Origin: Hyaloscypha bicolor E
Lineage: Eukaryota; Ascomycota; Leotiomycetes; Helotiales; Hyaloscyphaceae
Length of the DNA: 53,204 nt
NCBI RefSeq assembly: GCF_002865645.1
Contig: NW_020194602.1
Span: 1 to 53,204 of the forward strand
Direction: 5' to 3'
The first letter of the stretch is position 1. Each line of letters starts with the position of its first letter. Below are positions 20,986-32,500 of this stretch, in pieces. Both the position numbers and the translations under genes were made by a program. A model generated the notes under the pieces. That model saw only the letters and a list, made by a program, of their open reading frames with translations. It had not been told where the DNA came from and searched no databases.

Positions 20986-22038
20986 CGTGAACAGAACAGG
21001 CTACCCAATTAAGCCCTTTGGTCCCGACAAATAGGGACCACCTCCGGATCGCTCGAGGGGGACCGGTTCTGGACATGAGATGATCTCTATCCACACGAGC
21101 CGGCCGACAGTCTAGAAATTGGGTAGTTGACCTAAGCTCGAATTTTCCTACAGCCACATTTGATACCTTTGATGTTACCACGAATTTCACCCATCGAACG
21201 GAGTGGTTGCCATCAAATGTGAACTTCCGCCACGTGAACGTATTTAAGCTTGTCTCAGAGGAATTCACCCAGAAATATAACATAGTTCATATCAGGTTCT
21301 TCTCTCCAGTTGTGAGCAAAACCGGCCCAGGTCCGGTACTTAAGACAGTGTTGCAAATGCTCAAAGAGTAATCCGGAAGAAACACACAGAACTACCCATT
21401 AACTATATCGCCAGAGCTAAGCGGTATTCTTTAGTGGGACGAGCGTGACCTTAGCTTTAACGTTGCTAAAGATGGAGTAGTTAGGATAGAGGCAATGCAC
21501 ACACTTAAGCATACAATGCATGCAATGTTTAAATTCCAAGAAGGTAGGGATGATATCGGGCATGAGATACTTTTCACTTGAACCGCTATAACAATGGCTA
21601 ACGTTTGACAGCTAGGTTGGACAAGGACTTGAAGGCCTATGGGCTCGTGGACGTTAAAATGGAGCTGTACCTAATTCTCAAAGTAATGCATGGTTATCAA
21701 ATGGGTTTAGGGTTTCAGTCAATAGAAGAGGCAACCCTTTGCTTGGGATGGACAGAATGTTGGGCAAGGGTGCTGGTGACGGTGTGAGGGCAAAGCGGCA
21801 GCAGCATACGAAGTGCATAGACTACGTGAAAGCTCCGTGAAAGATGATATGATTGTTTGTGTTGGAAGAAAGGTGGTGTAAGAGTTGGAGGAATGGAGGC
21901 TTCGTCTCCATGGCGGAAATACAGGTGGGTAGTATAGTAATCATTCATTTTCAATTCAGTACAATACAGAAAATTCGTAAACTACGATTCAAGCCATGCG
22001 ACTGCGGTATGTGTCTTTCTCATCTGTGCAAGGAGTGC

Positions 22039-22057
22039 GGGGAGGGGAGGGGAGGGG
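22039..22057 (+). repeat. (GGGGA) tandem repeat, G-quadruplex motif
   Basis: Four runs of four G separated by single A, then a further AGG. Loops of one base make this a strong candidate for a stable parallel G-quadruplex on the plus strand. Confidence 0.8.
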
Positions 22058-23048
22058 AGGCGCTCGCTTCAAAAGTTCAGCCATTATTTGGCAGGATTGT
22101 GTCGCTTTTGTAGCGGGAATGGAGCACGGAAATGGGTATGAATATTTTTATACCGAGGAATGCGGTTTATGCAATCTTCGGAGCTTCTCTGCCAGACCTC
22201 AAGGCCAAAGGTGTTCTCCTAACCCCCTCCTTGGTTCGGCGGCAGCGAGTGACAAATACCATACACTGAGTTTGGCAATCTATGGTTCGTTAGCTTCAAG
22301 CCCGATAGAAATAATTTGGATGAGTGACTGACCTGATGAACTTCTTGTAATAAAAATATATATCCCCAAGGTTCGTTTGGGATCCAGCTCTCCTCCACCA
22401 TCAATGCAACGTGCTCCTGGAGAGCATGCGAGATAGATGGACCTGCGTAAACGACGACCCGCCCAATGCCTTTCTTGGCGCACTTAATCTAGCCACTGTA
22501 GTAATAGGAGTTGGAGAGAGTGGTATCAAAGGCGTACGTCATTTCAGGTGCCGGAGTAGAAAAGGAGCAAAGCCGGTACCATTATGAAGACCAATGCGAA
22601 CGGGGTGAGGATCCATACGTTGTCACGGCCCAGTATGCATGTGTCTTGGTCGATCCGTCTCCGAGTATTTATTCGCACCTTCGCATTGTCCCAAGCGCAC
22701 AGGAGAATGAATGGATTGAGGGGTGTCGTAGTCTACCAAGGTCGAAGTCGTGCTTGGCATGTGTGGTCGAGAAAGCTGTAGAGGCAGGATTTCAATTGAA
22801 TTGGCTGGGCATAAGTGAGGAAGAAGACGCACTCAATCCAAGATCCATCACTCCTAAAAGTATCGTGTTGTGGAGCTTCAAATGAGGGCTTGCGTTCTTT
22901 TCTCCCTTCTTCCTTTCAATGCTGCCGTTGTTTCTGCGAACATCTTGGCGGTGACCTCTCATCCACGACCTCTACTCGACTCGGTGGCGGATGCATGCTA
23001 GGTCTAAGTATACTGGTATTGTTGTGAAATTCCCCTTTCGTGGTGGTG

Positions 23049-23591
23049 CTATCGGACATCGCAATGTGTTCGCGAAGCCTGTACAGAATGCACACAACTC
23101 TTGTGCCACAGGCAATTCCCTCTACATCGCGATCGAGTGATCATCGAGTGCTTCGAAGCAGCACGCTTTGTGATTCGGTTCGGTTTCGAGATTGAGATGG
23201 ATGATTTCGAACTTTTGCGGCTTTGTGTGCGACTGTGGATGGGGAAGTTCCCACGATCCTTTGTTTGGCGTGCGAAGGCGAAGGGTGGCGGTGACAACGA
23301 CTCTGGAGTGTCGTATCGTTTGTCGATGGAGAACATGTACGGAGTGGCAGCGGGAGATGGTGTGCCAGAGGGGGTAGGTGTACAGGGAGTCATCCTCATG
23401 CCTGCCTTCCAGTTTGCCTCTTCGTACAGTTCGTCTTGGGATTTCCATCGCGGAGGAGAGAGCCTGTCCAGCCGACTGAACAACCGGTCGGCGTGGAACT
23501 GCATTGCAAGTGAGGCAAAATGAGGATTATCTTCGGCGATGAAAGAAGTAGTTCGTATGCGATTTCGATTATGATGTGTTGGAGGGTCCAT
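23049..23591 (-). CDS. Hypothetical protein, 180 aa
   Basis: The open frame extends further upstream without an ATG; the first ATG at 23591 gives MDPPTHHNRNRIRTTSFIAE and a 180-residue product. Features: a short charged central block HADRLFSRLDRLSPPRWKSQ, a Thr/Pro-rich stretch (TPCTPTPSGTPSPAATP), and a basic Ser-rich C-terminal third. The frame shows ordered composition (SPPRWKSQDELYEEANWKAG) unlike a chance frame, and I believe similar small proteins occur in other ascomycetes, but I cannot name a family or function. No signal peptide or membrane segment. It is divergent from the FHA-kinase gene with 440 bp between starts. The last thirty residues may differ if a small intron is present. 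Confidence 0.55.
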   Translation of the reverse strand: MDPPTHHNRNRIRTTSFIAEDNPHFASLAMQFHADRLFSRLDRLSPPRWKSQDELYEEANWKAGMRMTPCTPTPSGTPSPAATPYMFSIDKRYDTPESLSPPPFAFARQTKDRGNFPIHSRTQSRKSSKSSISISKPNRITKRAASKHSMITRSRCRGNCLWHKSCVHSVQASRTHCDVR

Positions 23592-24031
23592 CTCGCACGC
23601 TCGCAGCTGGTACCGTGAAGGTGAAGGGTGAAAGTGGTGAAGGAAGTGTGGCGATGGGCTCCGGTGAAAGAGAACAAGATCGTGGCAATGTATTTCGGAT
23701 GGTTGGCTGGGCACGGCCCTCGGGAGAGTACGGTGGGCGACTGATGCATCAACGCAGTTCTGATATCCCCACACCTGCTTACATCCAGAGTGCCACGGAT
23801 CTTGGTGTTCAGGCTGTGCAAACCCCCATGCAGGAGTTCTTCAGTGGAAGGCAGTCGTATCACGGGGGCAGCCAGAAGGACACCCTCTGCTTTGAGACAT
23901 GGCGTCAAAATCGGCCACCGTAGCCATCAACACTGCCTCGTCTCTGCCTTGCCTTGCTCTGACAACATCTTCGACTTCTGTCTCATGGCAGTATATACAA
24001 TATATACAGTATATATCAAAACAACTCCATT
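23592..24031. promoter_or_regulatory. Divergent promoter with TATA-rich element
   Basis: 440 bp between the hypothetical gene (minus) and the FHA kinase (plus). Just upstream of the kinase ATG, at 23991-24015, are three close TATATA motifs (GTATATACAATATATACAG and a further TATATAT), a plausible TATA region for the kinase. Confidence 0.5.
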
Positions 24032-25764
24032 ATGTCTATTTCGCAAAATGCTCAGTCCTTCAAGTCCATCGCGACTGAGCCCAATACACCCGAACCTCCC
24101 CCAGCACCCGAAGAGTCAGAAGAGGAGTCATCTGGTGATTTTGCTAGGCTGATCCCCTCCTCAATTTCATCCCGACTCGCCTTTCACAACCTTGTATCGT
24201 CCTTTCAAGATGAGGACAATTCGGAAACATACTCTTGGCACCAGAGATATATCCATGCTCGAAAGAGTCTTGAAACCCTGGAAGATGACGAGGAAGAGTC
24301 CACCGGTGGGGAAGGTGTCCAGATGGGGCCTCCGACTCACATTCAAAGCGGTTACTGGAGGCTGAATATGGAGCTACGTCCAGCGCGACCTCAGTTCGGT
24401 TGGTTCATTGGCAGGGGTAGGTGGCAAGCAAATTCCCGTGATCCTCACGGCGCTGTTGACATCCTCCTGACCCCAAATGCTACCGAACCGTCAGTTCGTG
24501 GTAGACATGCCCGCTTCATCCATAATCTCGACTCTAATAGACTGTTGATCCAGGCCGAGGGTACTATGAGATTTAACGGGGAAGTTCTCTACAAGGGCGA
24601 ACGCCGAGAGTTGCCGAAAGAGTCATCCATCTTGACCTTTGGCATCTTTGAGTACAAGTTCTCCTGGGTGACGATTGCCCAAGATTTGTACCGACGACAG
24701 CTAGATGATCTCGCCGAGGAAGTGAATCACGATAATCGACCACCTCTGTTCATGACGCCTACTCCGCAGTCGTCGGAGTACTTGCTAGACAAGTACAGAA
24801 TCAAGGGAACATTTGCCACTGGGTCTTCTTGCATAGTGTGTGCTGCTACAGACATGTCCGGAAATCCATACGCCGTGAAGAAGATCATTGCAAAAAATAG
24901 GAGGTCCAGACTAAATGTCGACGAAGAGGTCGGAAACCTACGAAAGCTGACTGAAAATTGTAATTCGCCAGTGAGTCTCGATTCCCTCTTTTAGTTCTCA
25001 CGCTCATCGACGGAAAGGAAAGCATAAGCCGCCTGGTCGAGCTACTTACTATTGAGCCCAGTGGCCCTGCTGGAGTATACGAGTGTTATATCGTCACGAA
25101 GCCGCTCATCGCCACAACACTTTCAGGCATACTCAAGTCCGAGTTGGACAATCGTTCAAGGCTCACCCTGGTAGCCCAGATGTTACAGGGTCTCGACTTT
25201 ATACATGCAAGTGGGTGTATGCACCGAGATATCAAGCTTGACAATGTTCTAGGATCAGTTCAGCCCTTGCAAGCTGTCATAATCGATTTCGGTCAGGCCA
25301 CATGGGACAGAGCCTCATCCGACCATATGAAAGGAACAATTCGATACCTGGCTCCCGAGATTATGGCTTTAAAGCATATGACCGCCCCTGCTGATGCAAC
25401 TTACAGCCAAAGTGCCGACGTTTGGAGTATGGGGTTGACAATTTTCGAATTTATATGCCGATTCAAGTTGAATCAGAACTTTATCACCTCTTCAGCACAT
25501 CGAAATATCATGCGCCAAGACCACTGGAACAAGCAGCACGCATCGGACCAAGAAGTGCAGAATCTTTTTGACCTTCTTAAGCAGATGCTGGCTTGGGAAC
25601 CTGCCGAGCGGATTTCAGCTAAAGAAGCACTCGACTGGACAAACAGACATGGCATCTTTGTACCTACTCCAACTTCGTCGGCTGGAACGAAAAACAAACT
25701 CGTATCTCCCATAATAGCACCAGAAGTTGACTTTGGCAAACGAAGAAGGAAAAGTGTTCGATGA
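24032..25764 (+). CDS. FHA-domain Ser/Thr protein kinase
   Basis: Two exons, 24032-24970 and 25018-25764, give 561 residues. The 47-bp intron (GTGAGT..AAG) is phase 0 and joins TENCNSP to ESISRLVELLTIE; a closer TTTTAG acceptor would make a 24-bp intron and break the frame. Residues 1-60 are acidic and disordered. An FHA phosphothreonine-binding domain lies near 118-212 (GWFIGRGRW, SVRGRHARF, MRFNGEVL). The kinase domain begins about 250, with GTFATGSSCIV glycine loop, Lys283 in YAVKK, catalytic HRD (Asp384) in CMHRDIKLDN, DFG (Asp403), LAPEIM and SADVWSMG, all intact. A basic tail GKRRRKSVR resembles a nuclear localisation signal. FHA followed by kinase is the order of Rad53/Dun1/Chk2 checkpoint kinases, but the divergence suggests a lineage-specific paralogue rather than the core checkpoint kinase. 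Expected to be active. Confidence 0.87.
24971..25017 (+). other. 47-bp intron in the FHA-kinase gene
   Basis: Strong donor GTGAGT after a complete codon; AAG acceptor. The in-phase join restores the kinase frame, whereas reading through meets TAG at 24992-24994. Confidence 0.7.
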
Positions 25765-26397
25765 TGACTTTACTCTTGAGGCCATCTCCTGATCAACTGA
25801 GCTTTCTCTCCTCCAAGGAAATAGAAGCTGACAATACCAATTTACACATCCAAGCCACTGCTCGGATGAGATTTGTGTATTTTCTCCTTCCCAAGTTCCC
25901 AGGGCGGAACTGGGGTCTCAAAAGGAGAATCACGCACTTCAGGCTTCATTTATGACGGGGTATCAGGGGACGACTGTCTCGGACGCTCCGAGCTTTGCGG
26001 CATAAGTATACCCGTATACCCGTGCCGTGAGAGCGTCCGCAATTCGCTCCGCCGCCCGATCGTGTGAGGGGCGCCTCAATCTCAAATATACCTCGGGAAA
26101 ATCTGTCGGACTCCACTGCAATTCACTTGATGCCCCAGCACTAGCTCCACGTGGAGTTTGCTCTCGCGCTGGCTAGCTACAATCTCACCAACCATTGAAC
26201 CGTCGATGAGCCATCTCGACTTTCGCGTCGATCACTGCTATTCACGTGGGGGCTGCCCCAGTTCCCCCAGGATGCCGGTATCTCCGCACATGACGCCTTT
26301 AAACTTCCTCAGATCACACAGCCATAAGGCTCGTCCTCCCCGATGCAAGCCATTTCTGTTTTACAACCAAGTAGGCGTTTCAAAACTGCTTTCAAAA
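25765..26397. promoter_or_regulatory. Intergenic region with several palindromic sites
   Basis: This stretch holds the kinase 3' end and the former promoter of the transporter remnant. Sites seen: CTCGGACGCTCCGAG at 25978-25992, which contains CGG-N5-CCG as bound by Zn2Cys6 regulators; a doubled GTATACCC at about 26005-26019; a 12-bp palindrome CTCCACGTGGAG at 26145-26156; and a second CACGTG at 26243-26248. No gene was found. Confidence 0.5.
26145..26156. promoter_or_regulatory. 12-bp palindrome with CACGTG core
   Basis: CTCCACGTGGAG, perfectly symmetric, 242 bp before the ATG of the transporter remnant; a second CACGTG follows 87 bp later. Likely an old promoter site of that gene. Confidence 0.5.
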
Positions 26398-26757
26398 ATG
26401 TCAACCGCAACGATGGCACAAACTGGCACCTTCACCGATCTTGAGAGAAATGGCAATAGTGCTCGGATACAGGCTGTCGACGGCTTGAGCATGGATCCTG
26501 CAGTTTTCGAGAAGCTACTTCTAAATCCCCAGATCGCGGTAAAATATGATCTTAGGAAAGACATTCGCTATTCCCACTCCATTGTGAGTTTTCTGCCTCA
26601 GGTCTCGTCTATCGGTAAAAGGCCGATAGGTTTCAGGGTACTGGTCGGATTCGGTATCGCTCTCAGACCTCTGTTCTGCTATTTGATAGGATGGAGAGGA
26701 TCGAATCAGCAGAAGATGGGGAGTGCTATTACGTACTGCGCACAGGCATATATATAG
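26398..26757 (+). pseudogene. GPR1/FUN34/YaaH transporter remnant (N-terminal part)
   Basis: From the ATG at 26398 the frame gives an N-terminal leader and then FEKLLLNPQIAVKYDLRK, which matches the conserved pre-membrane block of fungal GPR1/FUN34/YaaH (AcpA/Ady2-type) acetate or ammonium transporters. After a 53-bp intron-like stretch (GTGAGT..CAG) the first membrane segment appears (VLVGFGIALRPLFCYLIGWR). Splicing that stretch puts this segment out of frame by one base, while reading through keeps the frame but adds unrelated residues, so an indel has occurred. The frame stops at 26757, after about 120 codons; five further membrane segments expected in the family are missing and the sequence turns AT-rich. 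A non-functional, 3'-truncated gene. Confidence 0.72.
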
Positions 26758-26943
26758 CTTCTTCACCGCCATTAGGGCACCATTATTCTTATATATTTAT
26801 ACCAATATATACCACGTTTCCACCCCTACAGCTTGTCCAGGCCGTAACATGGTAGCAATGCCCTAAGATTTCGACCTCCATATCGATATCTTATTGCGAG
26901 CTCTTAATTAAGTCCTCGACCCATATATATACCATCCTCCAGA

Positions 26944-27600
26944 ATGGCTCCCAACCCCCAAAAACCCCCAGTCAAAAGGCAGAGCCCTTACCAGGCAAGC
27001 CTCTGATGAAGACGAAGACGAAGACAAAGAATAACCCTCTGCTTCTCTTTTAACGCAGACCCCTTAGCGATTTAACCAAAAGGATAGCTTTAATAATACC
27101 GAATTATAATAGATTATACAGCTCCTTTAACGAATGAACTTGCGAGAGACCCCGGCTCCTGCTACCTCTCCTGCTCGTCCATTTCCAATATCGAACCCTC
27201 TTTTCTCTTACTTGCACGCCGCAGATATTAGTTATTTTAATCCAGAAGATACGGATATAACGGGAAAGAATATAATTTATATAGATATTTTCGCATTTAC
27301 GGATATGTTTTTGTATTTGGCAAAGACTCAATATAACGATATTCATACGGCCTTCCCTCTTTGCCTTTATAGTACCGCTCTCGTTTAGTACTTAATAGAG
27401 CTTATAGCCCTGGAATATCGTCTTCTCTTATCTGCTCCGGTCTCTAAGCTTTATACTTCTCTTATTTTATAATTTAAGAAATATTCTAGTATTATCTTAT
27501 ATATTCTAATCTCCTTTTAATTTACTTTTTATAATATTCGCTCTAGTAAAACTATCCGTATATTTATATAAGAAATACTTTACTTTACTTGTTTTTCTGG
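26944..27600 (+). pseudogene. RIP-degraded retroelement gag-like reading frame
   Basis: MAPNPQKPPVKRQ starts at 26944. A one-base shift later the frame continues as an acidic stretch (ASDEDEDEDKE, from 26999), then stops and resumes through 27134-27388 with PAPATSPARPFPI and YFNPEDTDITGKNIIYID. Beyond the TAG at 27386 the same frame still reads sensibly (YLIELIALEYRLLLSAPV), so that stop is best explained as TGG to TAG. The overall pattern, a proline-rich head, an acidic part and a YF.PE..D...Y.D..AF..R/M...LA core, resembles gag-like proteins of fungal retroelements that I know from other genomes. Not expected to make a product. The 3' limit is uncertain. Confidence 0.55.
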
Positions 27601-27819
27601 TTTTAAGTCTGAGTTTAATACTCTTCTCTTAATATATAATTCCCTTAATACTTCTTTATATAATTATATTAATAAACTAACGGAAATAACTACCCTTAGC
27701 TAGTTCTTAACTATAATTAATGCAAAATAGAGCCTCTGGCTAGATATAGCCTATTAAGCCTCTTAGCCAAAACAGAATCTCCTCTTTAATTTTTCTAAAT
27801 CTCTTACTATAATAAAGTT

Positions 27820-28000
27820 TTTTTTCTCTTATCCTATAACTACTATTATATATCTTATTTCTCAGATATACTAGTACTAGTTTAAAGAATTATATAAGCC
27901 TTTTATTTATATATATAATTAGCCTTTCTAATATATTAATCTTTAGAGTTCTTTATTTTTAACTATTTATATTATTTTATTACTAGTATTAAAAATCTTA
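27820..28000. repeat. Direct repeat shared with 51975-52160
   Basis: A block of about 150-180 bp, including TTTAAAGAATTATATAA, TTATTTATATATATAATTAGC and TATATTAATCTTTAGAGTT, recurs at 51975-52160 in the same orientation with transition differences. It could be an LTR pair of the gypsy-type element lying between, later split by copia insertions. Confidence 0.55.
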
Positions 28001-28689
28001 AAATTATTATTTTTATTTATTTAGTTTCTTATTTTTTTTCTTCTTTATTTATATATCTAATATTTATATATAATCCGAAATTTATATAATAATTAAATTT
28101 CTATTATATTAGTAATTCAGGAAAGATTCAAATTATAATAGCTAATATCTTTAAATTATATAAGTATTTTCTAAATTTTAAAAATATAGTTATTTTTAAT
28201 TATATTTATATATTTTAGCTTTAATTATATAAGTTTTCCAAAATTAAAATACCGGCTAATTAGCTATTAATTCTATTTATTTATAATTATAAAAACACGT
28301 TTCTTTATATTAATCTTATAAATAAAATAGCTTATAAAACTATTTTCTTAATTATATCTTTTTAATTACTAATTCCCTTATTATATTTATTTATAATATA
28401 TATATAATTATTAGAAAATATAGAGATTTCTTTATATTAGTCTATTCTAAAGAAATTAATATAAAGTTAGCCTATATTAAGGTTATAGCTTCGGGAATTT
28501 ATAATAAAAAACCTCGTATTTAATAACTCTTTATATAAATAGCTAAATAATCTATATTTTATATATTTTATATAAAAAGCTTTTTTATTAAAGCTTTAGA
28601 ACCAGTTCTTAGAATTAAGATAATTATTTATATATTATAATCTTTTCAGAAAATTAAATAATTATTATAAAATTAAAACTTACTATTTC

Positions 28690-29560
28690 TTTTTATAATA
28701 TTATTAATTTTAATTATTTAAGCTATCGAGATTATCTTACTTTTAATTATAGAACTATATTTATTACTATTATTACTTATTTTCTTTATTATATAGAGTT
28801 TTATTTATAATTTAAACTCTATTATAACTAATTTCTCTAGCTTTATTTCTAATATTAAAATAGATATTACTACTTGCTTCTAAAATAATAGTAATTCGGC
28901 CTTCTTTATAATATTAGTAAATCTTTTTATTAATAAAACTTAAACTATATATCTTATATAAATAATACTATTTATTATTACTTCTAAAATATTTTACTTT
29001 TAAGAACCTAATATTACTAAGTTTCTAGACTAATATAAAAGCTAGTATTAAGACTATTATATTATTAGTTCGGCTATAATTTCCTATCTTTTCTAATATT
29101 ATTATATAACTATTATATAATATATTTATATAATACCGAAATAGGTTTTAAATAATTAAACTATTTTTAGAATTATTTTATATTAGATATATTAAATAAA
29201 GAATATTTATTAAATAATAAAAACCCGAGAGTTTATAAAGGCTTTAAAGAAATAGAGCTATACTAATAGAATTAATTTATAGAAGTTCTATTAATAATAT
29301 ATTTCCTTTTTTTAGTATCTAATAAATAAATAATTATTTAAAAGCTATATTTAAATACTTTAATTCTTTAAAGAAATTCCCTTATTTCTTTATAAAAAAA
29401 ATTATTTAAAAGTATAATATAAAGCTTAATATATCTTATATAATAAATTTCAAGGCTTTTATTTTAATAGCTATAAAGTATTATAAGTTAGATTAAGCTA
29501 ATAAAGAAATAACCTATTATTAAAACTATTCTTATTCTTATAATATTTTTATTAATAGTC
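28690..29560 (+). mobile_element. Ty3/gypsy-type gag remnant (RIP-degraded)
   Basis: On the plus strand a frame broken by TAA and TAG codons contains EPNITKFLD at 29004, followed by a Tyr/Ile-rich stretch with the pattern of the capsid region of ascomycete Ty3/gypsy gag proteins (EP.VT.FL..Y...C.DY..). The segment TREF-like near 29225 and the following Arg/Lys-rich part fit the same alignment. Most stops are TAA or TAG where Gln or Arg codons are expected. Protease and polymerase should follow to the right but were not recognised. Identification rests on memory of the family pattern. Confidence 0.5.
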
Positions 29561-32500
29561 TCTAAGCTCAAATAATTATAAAAATAGATTTTATTTACTT
29601 TATTTCTATTTATATAAAGCCAAAGTATTACTAATTATTTATTAATATATAGTTTATAAATATTAAAGTTCTTATATTAAATATAACTAAATTTATTTAA
29701 ATTATATAAATATTAGTACTATTTCTTAATAATATTTAGGGCTTTTCTCTAAATAATAATATATTTAACTCGGATATATAAATAATATTTACCGGATTTA
29801 CTTTTCTAAATATAGCTTAATTTCTTTAATTTTATTTATTTATTTATTAGTAAAAACTATTAATATTTATTAGAACTAATATTAGATATTATTTCTTATA
29901 TTTCTTTTTTTTCTATTAATATATTTAATACCCGGAAATACTAGTTTATTATATAATAAAAATTATATATTTTAATTAAATAAATTAAATCTATATTAGT
30001 TCTATAAATTTAAGAAATATAATATTTTAATTTATTTCCGGAATTAATAGAATATAATAATTCAAGCTATATTCTTAATATATAAATTAGAATATTTATT
30101 CTAGTTCAAAAACTAAAATCTTTTTTCTTTTTTTAGTTATAAAAGAATATAATCTATATATAGATTTTAATAATAAAATAAGAAACTTTATCTAAACTAA
30201 TAATAAAAACAAATAAGTTATAATTAGTATTTCTAAAATAGAAAAAAAAAATAAGCTATATAAAGAATTAAAAGATAATTATAATTAATATTAGATATTA
30301 AAGAATTATTAAAAGAAAAAAACCGGTATTATTATAATATAATATTTTAGAAATAAGAAATAGATATTTATTATAGTTATAAATAAGAAAAAAGAAATAA
30401 TTTAACTAAATAGTTTTATATTAAACTAGCTATAATTTATTTTTATATATTTAATTTCTTTAAAGAATTTTACTATTAAATCTATAGCTTTATTTATAGC
30501 TCTTATTTGCTTTATATCTAATTCTTATTCGAAAATCTAATATCTAATAAATAAATTTCGAAATAAAACTAAGCCAGAATTATTATTAAATAAAATCTTT
30601 AATTAAAAAAGAGAAATATTATAACTTAAAAGCTTTTATTAAATTCTTTAGCTTTTTTAAAGCTAGTTTTCTAGAGCCCTTAATATAATTTATTAAAACC
30701 CGGCTCTAGTATTATTATTACTTTTTATAATCTAGAAGAAAATAAAAAGAATCTATATTATATAATATTTATATTTAAACTTAATATATATTTTAATAAA
30801 GCTATTTAAATTAAGGCTATAATTAATACTAGTACTAAAATTAATATTATAATTATAGTTTTATAATTATAGGAAATTCTTATTTAATCTTAATTTTTTA
30901 TAATAAAAAATATTATTTTTTTAAAAAACTTTATAAAAATATTTAAATTAAAATTAGAGATATATTATTATATATTTAGATCTTTTTTATTAAAAAAGCT
31001 AATTATTAACTTATTTTCGAATAATTCTTTATTCTATAAACTAATCTTATTATTAAATATATCTAATTAAAAGCTATTTATATAATTGTTTTTAATACTA
31101 GAAAAAATAGATTTTTTATAAGTCAAGTTATAAAAGTATTCGATTTATAAAACTGAATTTAAGAAAATATCTTTTTTTTAAATAATTAAAGAATTCTAAA
31201 AAAAATATTAAAATTAAAAAAAAAGAGCTTTTAGGAAATATTTTTATTTCTTTTTTAAAAATTCGAGAAAGAATTATATATATATTTAATTCGGGGCCTT
31301 TAGTAAATACCTTTTATAATATTTCTTTATATATAAATATAAACTATAATATTTCTTTATAATTTAATATTTATTCTTTTATATAATAATAAAGTCTTTT
31401 TCTAATAATATTAATTAATAGGCTATATAAATCTATTATAAATTTTTTTTTTAGCTAATAAACTCAAATAAAAGTACTAGTTTAGTTTTTAGAGAACTAG
31501 ATAATTAAAAGAAAATATTAGAAAAAAAAAATATTAATATATTAGAAATTAAATACTTTTTTTTAGTAATTAATTCCGAAATTTCCTTATATTATTTCAG
31601 GTTTATATTTAATAGAAAAAAGAAAAAAGGCCTTAAAAATTAGCTCGAAATTATTATATAAAAAGAGAGATTTATTATTTATAATATTAGATAATAAAAA
31701 AGAAATTCTAGTTTGGGATTTTAATTATTTAGAGTTATTAAAACCAGAAGTATTTCTATTATTAGAAATTTATATTATTTTATATAAAGCTTAATAAAAA
31801 CCCAGCTTTTTAATATTAAGAATATAAGTTCTAGTAATTAATAAGCTTATATAGAAATAACTAGATATAGAAATCTTTAAATACTATAATAAACTCTATT
31901 AGAATTCTTATTTTCTATAAAAAAAGATTTTTAAATATTATATAATATAAATTATTTTATAAGTAAATAAAGTTATTATTAAAAATATTAACTTATTTTG
32001 AAATATAAATAAGTTCTTAAAATATTTTACTAGCTATATAATTATAAGTTTAATAAATTATTTCTCGAGTTATAATTAATTTTCTTTAATTAAAAAATAT
32101 AAAAATATAATAAAATTTATAACTTTATATAGGCTTTTTTATTAAAGTAGAATTCTCTAAAGAAATACGAATTTAATTATTTAGTTTATTTAAATTATAT
32201 ATTATATTTTCCGAGATTTAATATTATTAATTTATATAACTTATTTTAATAATATTAAAGTTCGGAATTCTATTACTATTTATAATAATACTAAAAACTT
32301 ATCTAGTATTCGAAAGTTTATATAAGAATATATTTAGAACTTAAATTAGATTCTTATATTACTAGAATATACTAAATTAATTATATTTGGCCTAAAATTA
32401 TAATAATATATAAATAGTATCTAAATTATTAGTTATATTTATTCTTTTAAAAAAGAATTATTAGAAATTCTAAAAATTATTAAAATTCTAAAATAGTTAA

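Larger units (their letters stand above)
20458..23048. other. 2.6 kb with no convincing gene
   Basis: Balanced base composition but no open frame with a recognisable domain, ATG start and splice structure. The longest ATG frame (minus, 21283-20918, 121 codons) has no visible family. A (GGGGA)4 tract lies at 22039-22057 and an 8-bp stem hairpin at 20965-20985. It may hold decayed genes, long untranslated regions or a non-coding transcript. Confidence 0.5.

Noticed and set aside
20918..21283. Minus-strand ATG frame of 121 codons
   Set aside because: No recognisable domain, no neighbouring support, and length within chance for balanced DNA.
21996..22331. Plus-strand frame of 111 codons across the G-rich repeat
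   Set aside because: Composition set by the (GGGGA) repeat; no domain.
22511..22885. Plus-strand frame of 124 codons
   Set aside because: Opens at TTG and has no in-frame ATG or family resemblance.
24971..24994. 24-bp intron using the TTTTAG acceptor in the FHA-kinase gene
   Set aside because: Too short for a fungal intron and the join leads to a stop; the 47-bp version keeps the kinase frame.
26585..26637. Functional 53-bp intron in the transporter remnant
   Set aside because: Has GT..AG ends, but splicing shifts the first membrane segment out of frame, and the protein is truncated either way.
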